A stretch of DNA of 64,000 nucleotides. Origin: Motiliproteus sp047633175. GTDB taxonomy: Bacteria > Pseudomonadota > Gammaproteobacteria > Pseudomonadales > Balneatricaceae. The stretch covers positions 76,199-140,198 of the forward strand of contig JBLIEQ010000006.1 in the NCBI GenBank assembly GCA_047633175.1, written 5' to 3'. Both the position numbers and the translations under genes were made by a program. The notes under the pieces were generated by a model that did not search any database, was not told the DNA's origin, and was given only the letters and a program-made list of their open reading frames with translations. Positions 7,982-15,673 of the stretch are shown in pieces (positions within the stretch are counted from its first letter, which is position 1; every line of letters starts with the position of its first letter).

Positions 7982-9724
7982 ATGCCCGCTGGTATTAAGA
8001 GTGACAATAGCGCCCCACATCTGCTGATCATCGCGCCGGCAGAACCTGGCTACCAGAGCATCGTCTGGCCGCTGCTGCAGTCCCCTGTGCCCGGCTACAG
8101 ACTGACCTGGTCGCCCTCGATAAAGGATGCCCTGATTCAGGGGCGGCAGTCTAACTTCGATCTGGTGCTGCTCGCCGACACGCTCGCCGACCATCCACGG
8201 CACAACTACCTCCAGCAAGCACGGCGCCTGGGGCTTAAAATCCCGGTTATCGTGATAGGCCACAGTATTCTCCCGCAGGACGAGGAGCGCTATCTTAGCA
8301 ACGGCGCGGCCGATGTCCTGGAACTGTCCCATATCAATCTCAGCGTACTGCGCCGGGCATTCCGTTATATCGCGCGCCTGCAGGTGCGCGACGGCCAGAT
8401 CAACAGCCTGCGACTGTTTGACGACCTGACCGGATCGCCGTCGAGACTCAGTTTCACCCATCAACTCGGGCAACAGTTTGCACAGGCATGCGCGAGCAAA
8501 CAGCGCCTGGGACTGATGATGCTCAACATCGACGGTTTTAAGCGGGTCAATAACGCCCTGGGGCCCGATGTGGGTGACGAGACGATCAGCAAGGTCGCCT
8601 CCCGACTGCAGGCTGCGCTCTCGAGCGGCCAGGAACTCGCGCGTGTCGGTGATAACCAGTTCGCGCTGCTGATGCTCGGTGATGATGTCGAGTCGCTATT
8701 GAACCAACAGATCGAAAGAATCTGCTACCTGCACCAGCGCCCCTACAGAGTCCAGGGGCACAATCTCGCGCTGGGGGTCAGTATCGGCTGCGCCATCTAT
8801 CCGGATAGCGCCAGCGATATCGCCAGCCTGATTCGCCACTCCGGCTCGGCCCTGCACCTGGCCAAAAAAGAGCGCGGTGGCTCCTCCCACTTCTACCAGC
8901 AGAGCAACTTCGAGGAGGCGGTCAACCAGATCACCCTCGAACCCGAGCTGCTCAACGCCCTGCGCCAGGAGCAGTTTGTACTCTATTATCAACCCCGGAT
9001 CGATCTGAACAGCGGCCGGATCGTCGGCGCAGAGGCCCTGATACGCTGGCAGCACCCGCAAAAAGGGCTGCTCTTTCCCGATACCTTTATCCCGATGGCG
9101 GAAAAGTCCGGCTTGATCGTCCCCATGGGCTACTGGGTGTTCAATAAGGCGCTTGACGACCTCAAGCTCCTCGATGCCCAGGACTGCAAGTTGAACAGGA
9201 TCGGCATCAACCTGTCGTTCCGCCAGTTTCAGGACGATACTCTGGTGCCCACCATCGCCCGATTGCTCAGCCGCAGCGGCATCCACCCGGGCCGGGTCGA
9301 GTTTGAACTCACCGAAACCTCGGTGGCGCTCAATGAACAGCATGTCAGCCTCTGCATCGCCGATCTCCACACCCTGGGCGTGACGTTCTCGCTGGATGAC
9401 TTCGGTACCGGCTACTCCTCCTTCGCACACCTGCAAAAGCTACCGGTCAGCACCCTGAAGATCGACCGCTCTTTTGTTAAGGGTGTTACCGAAAACCCCG
9501 ACGATGCCGAGATTGTCCGTGCCATCATCAACCTGGCTCACAATCTGCGCAAAGATGTGGTCGCCGAGGGTGCGGAAACCGCAGAACAGATCGCCTTCCT
9601 GGAGCGTAACCACTGCGATCAGGTCCAGGGCTTCTATTTCAGTAAGGCCGTGCCACTACCGCAACTCTTTAAACAGCTTAAAAAGCAACGCCTACACCAC
9701 CCTGAGGCAGCGCAGGCCCTTTAG
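7982..9724 (+). CDS. EAL-domain c-di-GMP phosphodiesterase with degenerate REC-like and GGDEF domains
   Basis: 580-residue cytoplasmic signalling protein. Residues 10-135 resemble a response-regulator receiver, but the phospho-acceptor strand reads FDLVLLADTL, with Ala where Asp is expected. Residues 145-300 are a GGDEF domain whose signature is RVGDNQFALL instead of RxGGDEF, so cyclase activity is unlikely. Residues 310-570 are an EAL domain with the catalytic set intact: GAEALIRW, INLSFRQF, FELTETS, LDDFGTGYSSF, LKIDRSFV, VAEGAET and QVQGFYFSK. The expected activity is c-di-GMP hydrolysis, with the GGDEF-like part perhaps sensing GTP as in other degenerate hybrids (inference). It is transcribed divergently from rep. 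Confidence 0.9.
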   Translation: MPAGIKSDNSAPHLLIIAPAEPGYQSIVWPLLQSPVPGYRLTWSPSIKDALIQGRQSNFDLVLLADTLADHPRHNYLQQARRLGLKIPVIVIGHSILPQDEERYLSNGAADVLELSHINLSVLRRAFRYIARLQVRDGQINSLRLFDDLTGSPSRLSFTHQLGQQFAQACASKQRLGLMMLNIDGFKRVNNALGPDVGDETISKVASRLQAALSSGQELARVGDNQFALLMLGDDVESLLNQQIERICYLHQRPYRVQGHNLALGVSIGCAIYPDSASDIASLIRHSGSALHLAKKERGGSSHFYQQSNFEEAVNQITLEPELLNALRQEQFVLYYQPRIDLNSGRIVGAEALIRWQHPQKGLLFPDTFIPMAEKSGLIVPMGYWVFNKALDDLKLLDAQDCKLNRIGINLSFRQFQDDTLVPTIARLLSRSGIHPGRVEFELTETSVALNEQHVSLCIADLHTLGVTFSLDDFGTGYSSFAHLQKLPVSTLKIDRSFVKGVTENPDDAEIVRAIINLAHNLRKDVVAEGAETAEQIAFLERNHCDQVQGFYFSKAVPLPQLFKQLKKQRLHHPEAAQAL

Positions 9725-9735
9725 CAGGTGTCCGC

Positions 9736-9927
9736 ATGTCGGCTCTCTCTGTACGCCGCACGCCAGATTTTGGTGATTCATTCCAAAATAAAAAAATCAA
9801 AAAACGACCTTTAGCTACAGAGCTACATAATCTGGCAATTGAATGGAAAGACCAGCTAGAAGCACCTAGCACGCCTCTTAAAAACAGATTACGTGCTGCT
9901 TTATATTTATTGCAGACTTGGCATTAG
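9736..9927 (+). CDS. Small hypothetical protein, 63 residues
   Basis: Unrecognised, basic, probably helical small protein starting MSALSVRRTPDFGD. It starts 11 bp after the EAL gene stop on the same strand and ends before an AT-rich gap. Its second half (about ELHNLAIEWKDQLEA to ALYLLQTWH) looks amphipathic. No strong ribosome site is visible. The base composition is more AT-rich than the EAL gene. It could be a real coupled gene or chance; I assign no function. Confidence 0.35.
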   Translation: MSALSVRRTPDFGDSFQNKKIKKRPLATELHNLAIEWKDQLEAPSTPLKNRLRAALYLLQTWH

Positions 9928-10124
9928 CCTATACAGGCTAACATCAGGCAAACCGTATATAAGTAAGACAGAATTATAACAATAACATCAAAAATTATTA
10001 TTTATTTTCTCCAAAGATACGCTCGATCTTATTAATATAAAAACTTCACACTCGCTCCATAATTAGCCTTATTTCATGAGTTAAACTACCTCTTATGCAA
10101 TTTAGCCATAAGTAAGATTGGAGT
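9928..10124. promoter_or_regulatory. AT-rich leader upstream of the di-heme oxidoreductase gene
   Basis: About 200 bp of very AT-rich sequence with no gene. It presumably carries the promoter of the downstream cytochrome gene; I could not define an unambiguous -35/-10 pair. The start-deciding ribosome site GGAG is at 10120-10123. Confidence 0.35.
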
Positions 10125-10130
10125 ATGCAT

Positions 10131-11630
10131 ATGATAAAAATTAAATTAACTATGGGTCTAAAGCAGCTAGCTGCGATGCTCTGTAGCGCACTAATCAGCA
10201 GTAGTCTTTCCGCAGAAACAGCGGAACATATTAGCCAGCAGCAGATTAATATACTTAACCTTGAAGACCCTATAGGCGCTTTTAACAAAGTTTTTGAAGT
10301 TGGTGATGAACTGTTTGAGCACCCGTTTCAAGCCAGTGAAGGGGTGGGAGCCAACGTCGGAAACGGTCAGCGCTTTAGTCTGGTTCCCCGCGCTGATTTA
10401 AAAGGACAACAGCAGTGGTCGCAGCATCAGCCGAAGCGCGTCACGGGGCCCAATGCACGCAGTTGTGATATCTGTCACAGCCAGCCTTTTAGCGATGGTG
10501 CCGGCAGAGTAGTGATGAATAATATCCGCGATCCCCAGCACTCAGGTGATGTGGCAAAATTTATTAACCGCCAGCCCCCGCACATTTTTGGCATCGGCGC
10601 TCTGCAGCTACTGGCTGAAGAGATGACCCAGGAACTAAAAATTATCGCCCGGTTAGCGGGCTTGCAAGCAGCTGAAATGGGCGCTGTCGTTACGGTCCCT
10701 CTGATCGCCAAAGGCATCACTTTCGGTCAACTAAGAGTCGATTCCGCAGGTACTTTTGACTACAGCCAAGTACAGGGTGTCGATGATGATTTACTGGTCA
10801 AGCCGATAGAGTGGAAAGGGATCACCTCCTACATCAGGGCTTTTGCACGAGATGCCGGCCACAATGAATTGGGCATGCAAGCGACGGAGATGGCGGGGCA
10901 CGATGTTGATGGTGACGGCGACGGTGTAGTCAATGAACTGAGTGTTGGTGACATCACTGCGATGGTCATTTATCAGGCGGCACAACCTAGGCCAACCACT
11001 CGTCAGGAGCTTGCTGCGCTAGGTTTAACAGCGCCGTTGAGCAGTGTCGAACAGCAGCAGATTGCCCAGGGAGAGCAGGCATTCACTCAAGCGGCTTGCG
11101 ACAGCTGTCACACTCCGCAACTGCTACTGCAAAACGCGGTTTTTTCTGAGCCCAGCCGCGTTAAAGAGTATCGCGATCAACGTTTCCCCGCCGGACAAGA
11201 TCCTGTGGCTAACGGGTTGAGTATTGAAAATGCTATTACTTTTGATTTGACCGCGGACTTGCCGGATAACCGGGTAACGATAACCGATGGCTCGACGTTT
11301 AACTTAGGTAACTTTCAGCGTGATCTGGCAGGGATGACCCAAGTTAAGTTGTTCGGTGATCTTAAACGCCACGACATGGGGCCCAAATTAGCAGAATCTA
11401 TAGATGAGGCGGGAACGGGTAGCGCAAATTTTATCACTGCCGAGCTCTGGGGCGTAGGCTCTACACCTCCGTATCTGCATGATGGTCGCGCGACTTCTCT
11501 GGAGCAGGCTATTTTGTTTCACGGTGGAGAGAGCGCCAGCTCGCGGGCATTATATGTCAGCTTATCGGCCCAAAATAAAGTTGCGCTGCAAGCCTTCCTC
11601 AATAACTTAGTGCTCTATAAAGCCGAATAG
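10131..11630 (+). CDS. Periplasmic di-heme oxidoreductase / putative peroxidase (DHOR, DUF1111 family)
   Basis: 499 residues with a Sec signal peptide (cleavage near SLSAE). Two c-type heme motifs are visible: CDICH near residue 112 and CDSCH near 322. The segment RQPPHIFGIGALQLLAEE and the C-terminal GVGSTPPYLHDGRATSLEQAILFHGG are hallmarks of the di-heme oxidoreductase (putative peroxidase) family related to MauG and CcpA-type enzymes. It would be matured by the cytochrome c system in the periplasm; its electron donor and substrate are unknown. I prefer the second ATG (10131): GGAG lies 7 nt before it but only 1 nt before the first (10125). Base composition is visibly AT-richer than the flanking genes, suggesting separate acquisition. 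Confidence 0.85.
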   Translation: MIKIKLTMGLKQLAAMLCSALISSSLSAETAEHISQQQINILNLEDPIGAFNKVFEVGDELFEHPFQASEGVGANVGNGQRFSLVPRADLKGQQQWSQHQPKRVTGPNARSCDICHSQPFSDGAGRVVMNNIRDPQHSGDVAKFINRQPPHIFGIGALQLLAEEMTQELKIIARLAGLQAAEMGAVVTVPLIAKGITFGQLRVDSAGTFDYSQVQGVDDDLLVKPIEWKGITSYIRAFARDAGHNELGMQATEMAGHDVDGDGDGVVNELSVGDITAMVIYQAAQPRPTTRQELAALGLTAPLSSVEQQQIAQGEQAFTQAACDSCHTPQLLLQNAVFSEPSRVKEYRDQRFPAGQDPVANGLSIENAITFDLTADLPDNRVTITDGSTFNLGNFQRDLAGMTQVKLFGDLKRHDMGPKLAESIDEAGTGSANFITAELWGVGSTPPYLHDGRATSLEQAILFHGGESASSRALYVSLSAQNKVALQAFLNNLVLYKAE

Positions 11631-11690
11631 ATTGAAATGAGACTCGCACTGCGGCTCTATCTCGATGCCGCAGGTATCCAGCCTGTCTCT

Positions 11691-13205
11691 CTATCCCGAC
11701 CCCGACGCCACACGATCCAGCTTGCGATAACTGAGTCCTTCTAGGAGATGCGCGCGGACCACCAGGCTGGAATCGTCTAGATCGGCCAGGGTACGCGCCA
11801 CTCGCAGCACCCGATGATAGGCCCGCGCCGAGAGTCCGAGTCGATTCAGCGCCTGCTCCATCATCAACCTGTCGTCCTGATTCAGGTGGCAGTCCTGCTC
11901 CACCTCGCGCCCACTGAGTTGGCTGTTGAGCTTCCCACGGCGCTGCTGCTGCCGGTGACGCGCCAGCAGCACCCGTTGCCGTACCTGTGCCGAGGTCTCG
12001 ACCGCGACTGCCTCCGCCGTCAACTCGCCCTCTGCCAGGGCCGCCACCTCGACATGCAGATCCAGGCGGTCTAACAGGGGGCCGGAAATTTTACTCTGAT
12101 AGCGGCGCACCAGATCGGGACCGCAATGACAGCGCCCGCGGGGATCACCATAATAGCCACAGGGACAGGGATTCATCGCGGCGATCAGCTGAAAATGCGC
12201 GGGAAAGGTCACCTGGGCGCGCGCCCGCGAGATACACACCCGGCCCGACTCCATCGGCTGGCGCAAGCCCTCCAGCACCCTGCGATCGAACTCGGTCAGC
12301 TCATCCAGAAACAGCACCCCGTGATTGGCCAGCGAGATCTCTCCCGGGCGCGGCGTACTACCACCCCCGACCAACGCCACAGCCGAGACCGTATGATGTG
12401 GCTGCCGAAAGGGCCGCTGCTGACTCAGGATCGCTCCTGAGGGCTGGCAGGCGATCGAGAGAATCGAGGCCACGTCCAAATGCTCCTGCAGCGTCAGCGG
12501 TGGCAGCAGCCCCGGCAGCCGGCTGGCCAGCATGGTTTTTCCGGTCCCGGGAGGCCCTACCATCAGCAGGCTATGACCACCGGCTGCGGCCACCTCCAGC
12601 GCCCGCTTCGCCTGAAACTGCCCCCTGACCTCAGCCAGGTCCAGATCAAAACAGGGCGCGGGCAGGTCCGGCGCCGGCGTTGGTTCGATAAGGGTATGCC
12701 CAAGCAGATGGGCGCAGGCCTGCAGCAGATGAGCCGCACCGATCACTGTCGCCCCCTTAACAAGCGCCGCCTCTGCGGCGCAGACGGCAGGCAGCAACAG
12801 CGCCCTTCCTGCCGCATGTGCCTGGATGGCGACCGGCAGGGCACCGGGCACCGACCGCAGTTCACCCGACAGCGCCAGCTCACCGATCACCTCGTAGCGA
12901 TCCAGCGCCGCCTGAGGCACCTGCCCCGATGCACAGAGTATGCCCAGAGCGATGGCTAGATCGTAGCGGCCACCCTCCTTGGGAAGATCGGCCGGCGCCA
13001 GGTTGATGGTGATCCGCCGCTGCGGATAGTTAAAGCGGGAATTCAGCAACGCGCTCCGCACCCGGTCCTTCGATTCTTTAACCGCGGTCTCAGGAAGCCC
13101 CACGATAGACAGTCCGGGCAGGCCGTTGCTCATATGGACTTCGACCGTAACCAGGGGAGCGTCTATACCGAGCAGAGCCCGGCTGTGGACGATAGCAAGT
13201 GACAT
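11691..13205 (-). CDS. comM: YifB/ComM family Mg-chelatase-like AAA+ ATPase
   Basis: 504 residues, the family's usual length. ComM is a ring helicase that promotes branch migration during integration of transforming DNA. The N-terminal Lon-like domain (about 1-165: LGIDAPLVTVEVHMSNGLPGL, GLPETAVKESKDRVRSAL) is followed by the AAA+ core with Walker A MVGPPGTGKTMLASRLPG, Walker B VLFLDELTEF and the zinc-finger-like CPCGYYGDPRGRCHCGP typical of YifB/ComM. The C-terminal lid has SARAYHRVLRVARTLADLD. The gene follows ubiK (same strand) across an 87-bp gap. That gap contains a 9-bp tandem repeat whose units each read AGGAGTTCR on the coding strand, followed by the actual ribosome site AGGAAG 4-5 nt before the ATG. 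Confidence 0.94.
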   Translation of the reverse strand: MSLAIVHSRALLGIDAPLVTVEVHMSNGLPGLSIVGLPETAVKESKDRVRSALLNSRFNYPQRRITINLAPADLPKEGGRYDLAIALGILCASGQVPQAALDRYEVIGELALSGELRSVPGALPVAIQAHAAGRALLLPAVCAAEAALVKGATVIGAAHLLQACAHLLGHTLIEPTPAPDLPAPCFDLDLAEVRGQFQAKRALEVAAAGGHSLLMVGPPGTGKTMLASRLPGLLPPLTLQEHLDVASILSIACQPSGAILSQQRPFRQPHHTVSAVALVGGGSTPRPGEISLANHGVLFLDELTEFDRRVLEGLRQPMESGRVCISRARAQVTFPAHFQLIAAMNPCPCGYYGDPRGRCHCGPDLVRRYQSKISGPLLDRLDLHVEVAALAEGELTAEAVAVETSAQVRQRVLLARHRQQQRRGKLNSQLSGREVEQDCHLNQDDRLMMEQALNRLGLSARAYHRVLRVARTLADLDDSSLVVRAHLLEGLSYRKLDRVASGSG

Positions 13206-13215
13206 GGTTCTTCCT

Positions 13216-13260
13216 TGAACTCCTTGAACTCCTCGAACTCCTCGAACTCCTCGAACTCCT
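13216..13260. repeat. 9-bp x5 tandem repeat forming a Shine-Dalgarno array ahead of comM
   Basis: Five perfect or near-perfect copies of YGAACTCCT on the plus strand. On the comM coding strand they read AGGAGTTCG (three copies) and AGGAGTTCA (two copies), each holding an AGGAG core. The array ends 10 bp ahead of the comM ATG. Copy number could vary by slippage. Confidence 0.9.
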
Positions 13261-13292
13261 TAATTAAACGCCAGCGACGGCGGCAGGAGGCG

Positions 13293-13562
13293 TTAGGCGT
13301 GTTTGGCGGGCTCGGGTGTTTGCTCGGGTGTTTCAAGCGCGGCAACCCGCTTTGAGAGGCCATCGACCAGCGTCCGGGTACGCAGCAGCACCTCGTGCTG
13401 GGCATCAAACTCTTCTCGCGTCACCAGGTCCAGGCGGCTAAACGCACTCTGAACGATCAGATTAATACTGTTGCGGATCTCCTGCTGAGTCCGTTTCGGG
13501 CCTTCGCCCAGCAGCTGAGTCAACTGCTCATTCAGCCCCTCGAGTAACTTGGATGGGATCAT
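13293..13562 (-). CDS. ubiK: Ubiquinone biosynthesis accessory factor UbiK (YqiC family)
   Basis: 89 residues. The N-terminal helix (MIPSKLLEGLNEQLTQLL), followed by a region ending SAFSRLDLVTREEFDAQ and a C-terminal coiled coil (VLLRTRTLVDGLSKRVAALE), is the BMFP/YqiC signature. UbiK works with UbiJ as an accessory factor in ubiquinone assembly and interacts with lipids. I start it at 13562 (GGAG 6 nt upstream) rather than 11 codons earlier. The ubiK-comM order is common in gammaproteobacteria. Confidence 0.88.
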   Translation of the reverse strand: MIPSKLLEGLNEQLTQLLGEGPKRTQQEIRNSINLIVQSAFSRLDLVTREEFDAQHEVLLRTRTLVDGLSKRVAALETPEQTPEPAKHA

Positions 13563-13796
13563 CTCATGCTCCAAAAATAGTGTGACGGCAGCCACAGTCT
13601 AGCATGAGCGCCCGCAATCCTGGCCATAGCAGAACGGCCCTGGACCCTCCGTTCACCGCCTTGGCGCACGGTTTTGGTGCACAGACAGGGCCTCTGCCTG
13701 ATTTATGTGCCCCGACCCCCACCCTAGCATTCAGCAGGCCGCATCAGATCGCCAATAAAAATTTTAACTATCTAATTTATATAAATAAAAATGTTG

Positions 13797-13815
13797 TTGG
13801 CACAACTGATGCTTT
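13797..13815 (+). promoter_or_regulatory. Sigma-54 promoter of glnK-amtB
   Basis: TTGGCACAACTGATGCTTT has the -24 GG (13799-13800) and -12 GC (13811-13812) spaced by 10 nt, with one departure from the TGGCAC-N5-TTGC consensus. Transcription would start near 13824, about 67 nt ahead of glnK. Sigma-54/NtrC control is established for this operon in relatives; the NtrC sites were not resolved here. Confidence 0.75.
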
Positions 13816-13890
13816 ATCGGCGTAACAGGCAGCCGCTGACCACCCCGGTTAAGGCACTGCGTTACAACTTAACTCTCAGGAGATGTCGCT

Positions 13891-14229
13891 ATGAAACTCA
13901 TTACGGCTGTGATCAAGCCTTTCAAACTCGATGACGTGCGCGAAGCACTGTCAGAGATCGGTGTACAGGGAATCACTGTTACCGAAGTCAAAGGCTTCGG
14001 TCGACAAAAAGGTCATACCGAGCTCTATAGAGGCGCGGAGTATGTGGTCGATTTCTTACCCAAGGTCAAGATTGAAGCCGCTGTTAGCGATGACATCCTC
14101 GACCAGGTAATAGAGAGCATCGCCAAGACCGCCAATACCGGCAAGATCGGTGACGGCAAGATCTTCGTCAGCGAACTCGAACAGGTTATCCGTATCCGTA
14201 CCGGTGAGACAGGCAATAGCGCGCTCTGA
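13891..14229 (+). CDS. glnK: Nitrogen regulatory protein P-II (GlnK)
   Basis: 112 residues, the exact family length. P-II trimers sense ATP/ADP and 2-oxoglutarate and gate AmtB. The T-loop GFGRQKGHTELYRGAEYVVDFLPK carries the uridylylated Tyr51. The B-loop is TGKIGDGKIFV and the C-terminus IRIRTGE is standard. The ribosome site AGGAG lies 8 nt upstream. It is followed by amtB after 40 bp, the classic glnK-amtB pair, and preceded by a sigma-54 promoter, which argues for GlnK rather than GlnB. Confidence 0.96.
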   Translation: MKLITAVIKPFKLDDVREALSEIGVQGITVTEVKGFGRQKGHTELYRGAEYVVDFLPKVKIEAAVSDDILDQVIESIAKTANTGKIGDGKIFVSELEQVIRIRTGETGNSAL

Positions 14230-14269
14230 TGCGCCCTGTGGTCTGCTTAGTTAATCAAGGGGAATGAGC

Positions 14270-15529
14270 ATGGAAAACCAAATTTTTCAACTGCAGTATG
14301 CGATGGACACCTTCTATTTCCTGGTGTGCGGCGCGCTGGTGATGTGGATGGCCGCGGGCTTTTCGATGCTCGAGGCGGGCCTGGTTCGGTCCAAGAACAC
14401 CACCGAGATCCTGACCAAAAACGTCGCCCTGTTCGCGATCTCCTGCATCATGTATATGCTGGTCGGTTACGAGTTGATGTACGGCGGCGGCCTCTTCCTG
14501 TCCGGCATCGAGACGGTCGATGTCTCTCAAGTGCTGGCCGATTCGGCCGAAGCAGGCTTCGAAGGTGATTCGGTATACTCCGGCGCCTCCGACTTCTTCT
14601 TCCAGGTAGTGTTTGTCGCCACCGCGATGTCGATCGTCTCAGGCGCTGTCGCCGAGCGGATGAAGCTCTGGGCGTTCCTGGCCTTCGCGGTCGTGATGAC
14701 CGGTGTTATCTATCCGCTGGAAGGCGCCTGGACCTGGAACGGTGCCGATGTCTTCGGCCTTTACAACCTGGGCGACCTGGGCTTCTCTGACTTTGCAGGG
14801 TCCGGTATCGTGCATATGGCGGGTGCTTCCGCGGCACTGGCCGGGGTATTACTGCTGGGCGCTCGTAAGGGTAAATACGGCGCTAACGGCTCGATCAATG
14901 CGATCCCCGGTGCCAACCTGCCGATGGCGACCCTGGGCACCTTTATCCTGTGGATGGGCTGGTTCGGTTTCAACGGCGGCTCGGTATTAAAGCTGGGTGA
15001 TATCTCCAGCGCACACTCGGTCGCTATGGTCTTCCTGAACACCAATGCCGCCGCTGCCGGTGGCGCCATGGCGGCACTGATTACCGCTCGACTGCTGTTC
15101 GGCAAGGCCGATCTGACTATGCTGCTTAATGGCGCACTGGCAGGCTTGGTCGCGATCACCGCAGAGCCCTCAACACCGACGGCCCTGCAAGCGACCCTGT
15201 TCGGTGCCATCGGCGGTGTCCTGGTGGTGTTCTCGATCATCACCCTGGACAAGCTGCGTATCGATGATCCGGTGGGTGCGATCTCGGTTCACGGTTCCTG
15301 TGGTCTGCTGGGTCTGCTGCTGGTGCCTATCACCAACGGTGATGTCAGCTTCACCGGCCAGCTTATCGGCGCCCTGACCATCTTCGTCTGGGTATTCGGT
15401 GCCAGCCTGATCGTCTGGGCGGTGCTGAAAGCGGTCATGGGCATCCGTGTCACCGAAGAGGAAGAGTACGAAGGCGTCGATCTCGCCGAGTGCGGTATGG
15501 AAGCCTACCCTGAATTCACTAAGGGATAA
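14270..15529 (+). CDS. amtB: Ammonium transporter AmtB
   Basis: 419-residue integral membrane protein with about eleven hydrophobic helices, e.g. FYFLVCGALVMWMAAGFSMLEAGLVRSKNTTEIL at the N-terminus. Family motifs include DFAGSGIVHMAGA (first pore histidine region), FILWMGWFGFNGGS, NTNAAAAGGAM and VHGSCGLLGLL (second pore histidine). It conducts NH4+/NH3 as a trimer and is blocked by non-uridylylated GlnK. AAGGGG lies 7 nt before the ATG at 14270 and only 1 nt before the ATG at 14264, so I favour the former. No cleaved signal peptide is obvious. Confidence 0.95.
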   Translation: MENQIFQLQYAMDTFYFLVCGALVMWMAAGFSMLEAGLVRSKNTTEILTKNVALFAISCIMYMLVGYELMYGGGLFLSGIETVDVSQVLADSAEAGFEGDSVYSGASDFFFQVVFVATAMSIVSGAVAERMKLWAFLAFAVVMTGVIYPLEGAWTWNGADVFGLYNLGDLGFSDFAGSGIVHMAGASAALAGVLLLGARKGKYGANGSINAIPGANLPMATLGTFILWMGWFGFNGGSVLKLGDISSAHSVAMVFLNTNAAAAGGAMAALITARLLFGKADLTMLLNGALAGLVAITAEPSTPTALQATLFGAIGGVLVVFSIITLDKLRIDDPVGAISVHGSCGLLGLLLVPITNGDVSFTGQLIGALTIFVWVFGASLIVWAVLKAVMGIRVTEEEEYEGVDLAECGMEAYPEFTKG

Positions 15530-15561
15530 GTCTAAGGGCTAAGTCTAAGGAATAAAGCTAA
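15523..15561. repeat. 13-bp x3 tandem repeat over the amtB stop codon
   Basis: Units GGGATAAGTCTAA, GGGCTAAGTCTAA and GGAATAAAGCTAA follow one another. The first carries the amtB TAA stop, and the array runs directly into the terminator hairpin. This looks like slippage duplication of the gene's end. Confidence 0.8.
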
Positions 15562-15588
15562 GGGCACTCGTGAGAGTGCCTTTTTTTT
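15562..15588 (+). terminator. Rho-independent terminator of glnK-amtB
   Basis: GGCACTC and GAGTGCC form a 7-bp stem with a GTGA loop, followed by eight T residues. It sits about 35 bp past the amtB stop. Confidence 0.92.
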
Positions 15589-15604
15589 GGCTCTGTACCA
15601 ACAA

Positions 15605-15672
15605 GGCTTTTGTGGGTTGGACTTTAGTCCGACAAAGCTAGCATGGCATGCCATCGTCAGGCTAAAGCCTAA
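15605..15672. repeat. Extragenic palindromic repeat mosaic, copy 2
   Basis: Contains TTGTGGGTTGGACTTTAGTCC followed by GACAAAGCTAGCA and CATCGTCAGGCTAAAGCCTAACCTACAAA, the same modules as in other gaps. It lies between the convergent amtB and cydC genes. Confidence 0.8.
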
Positions 15673-15673
15673 C

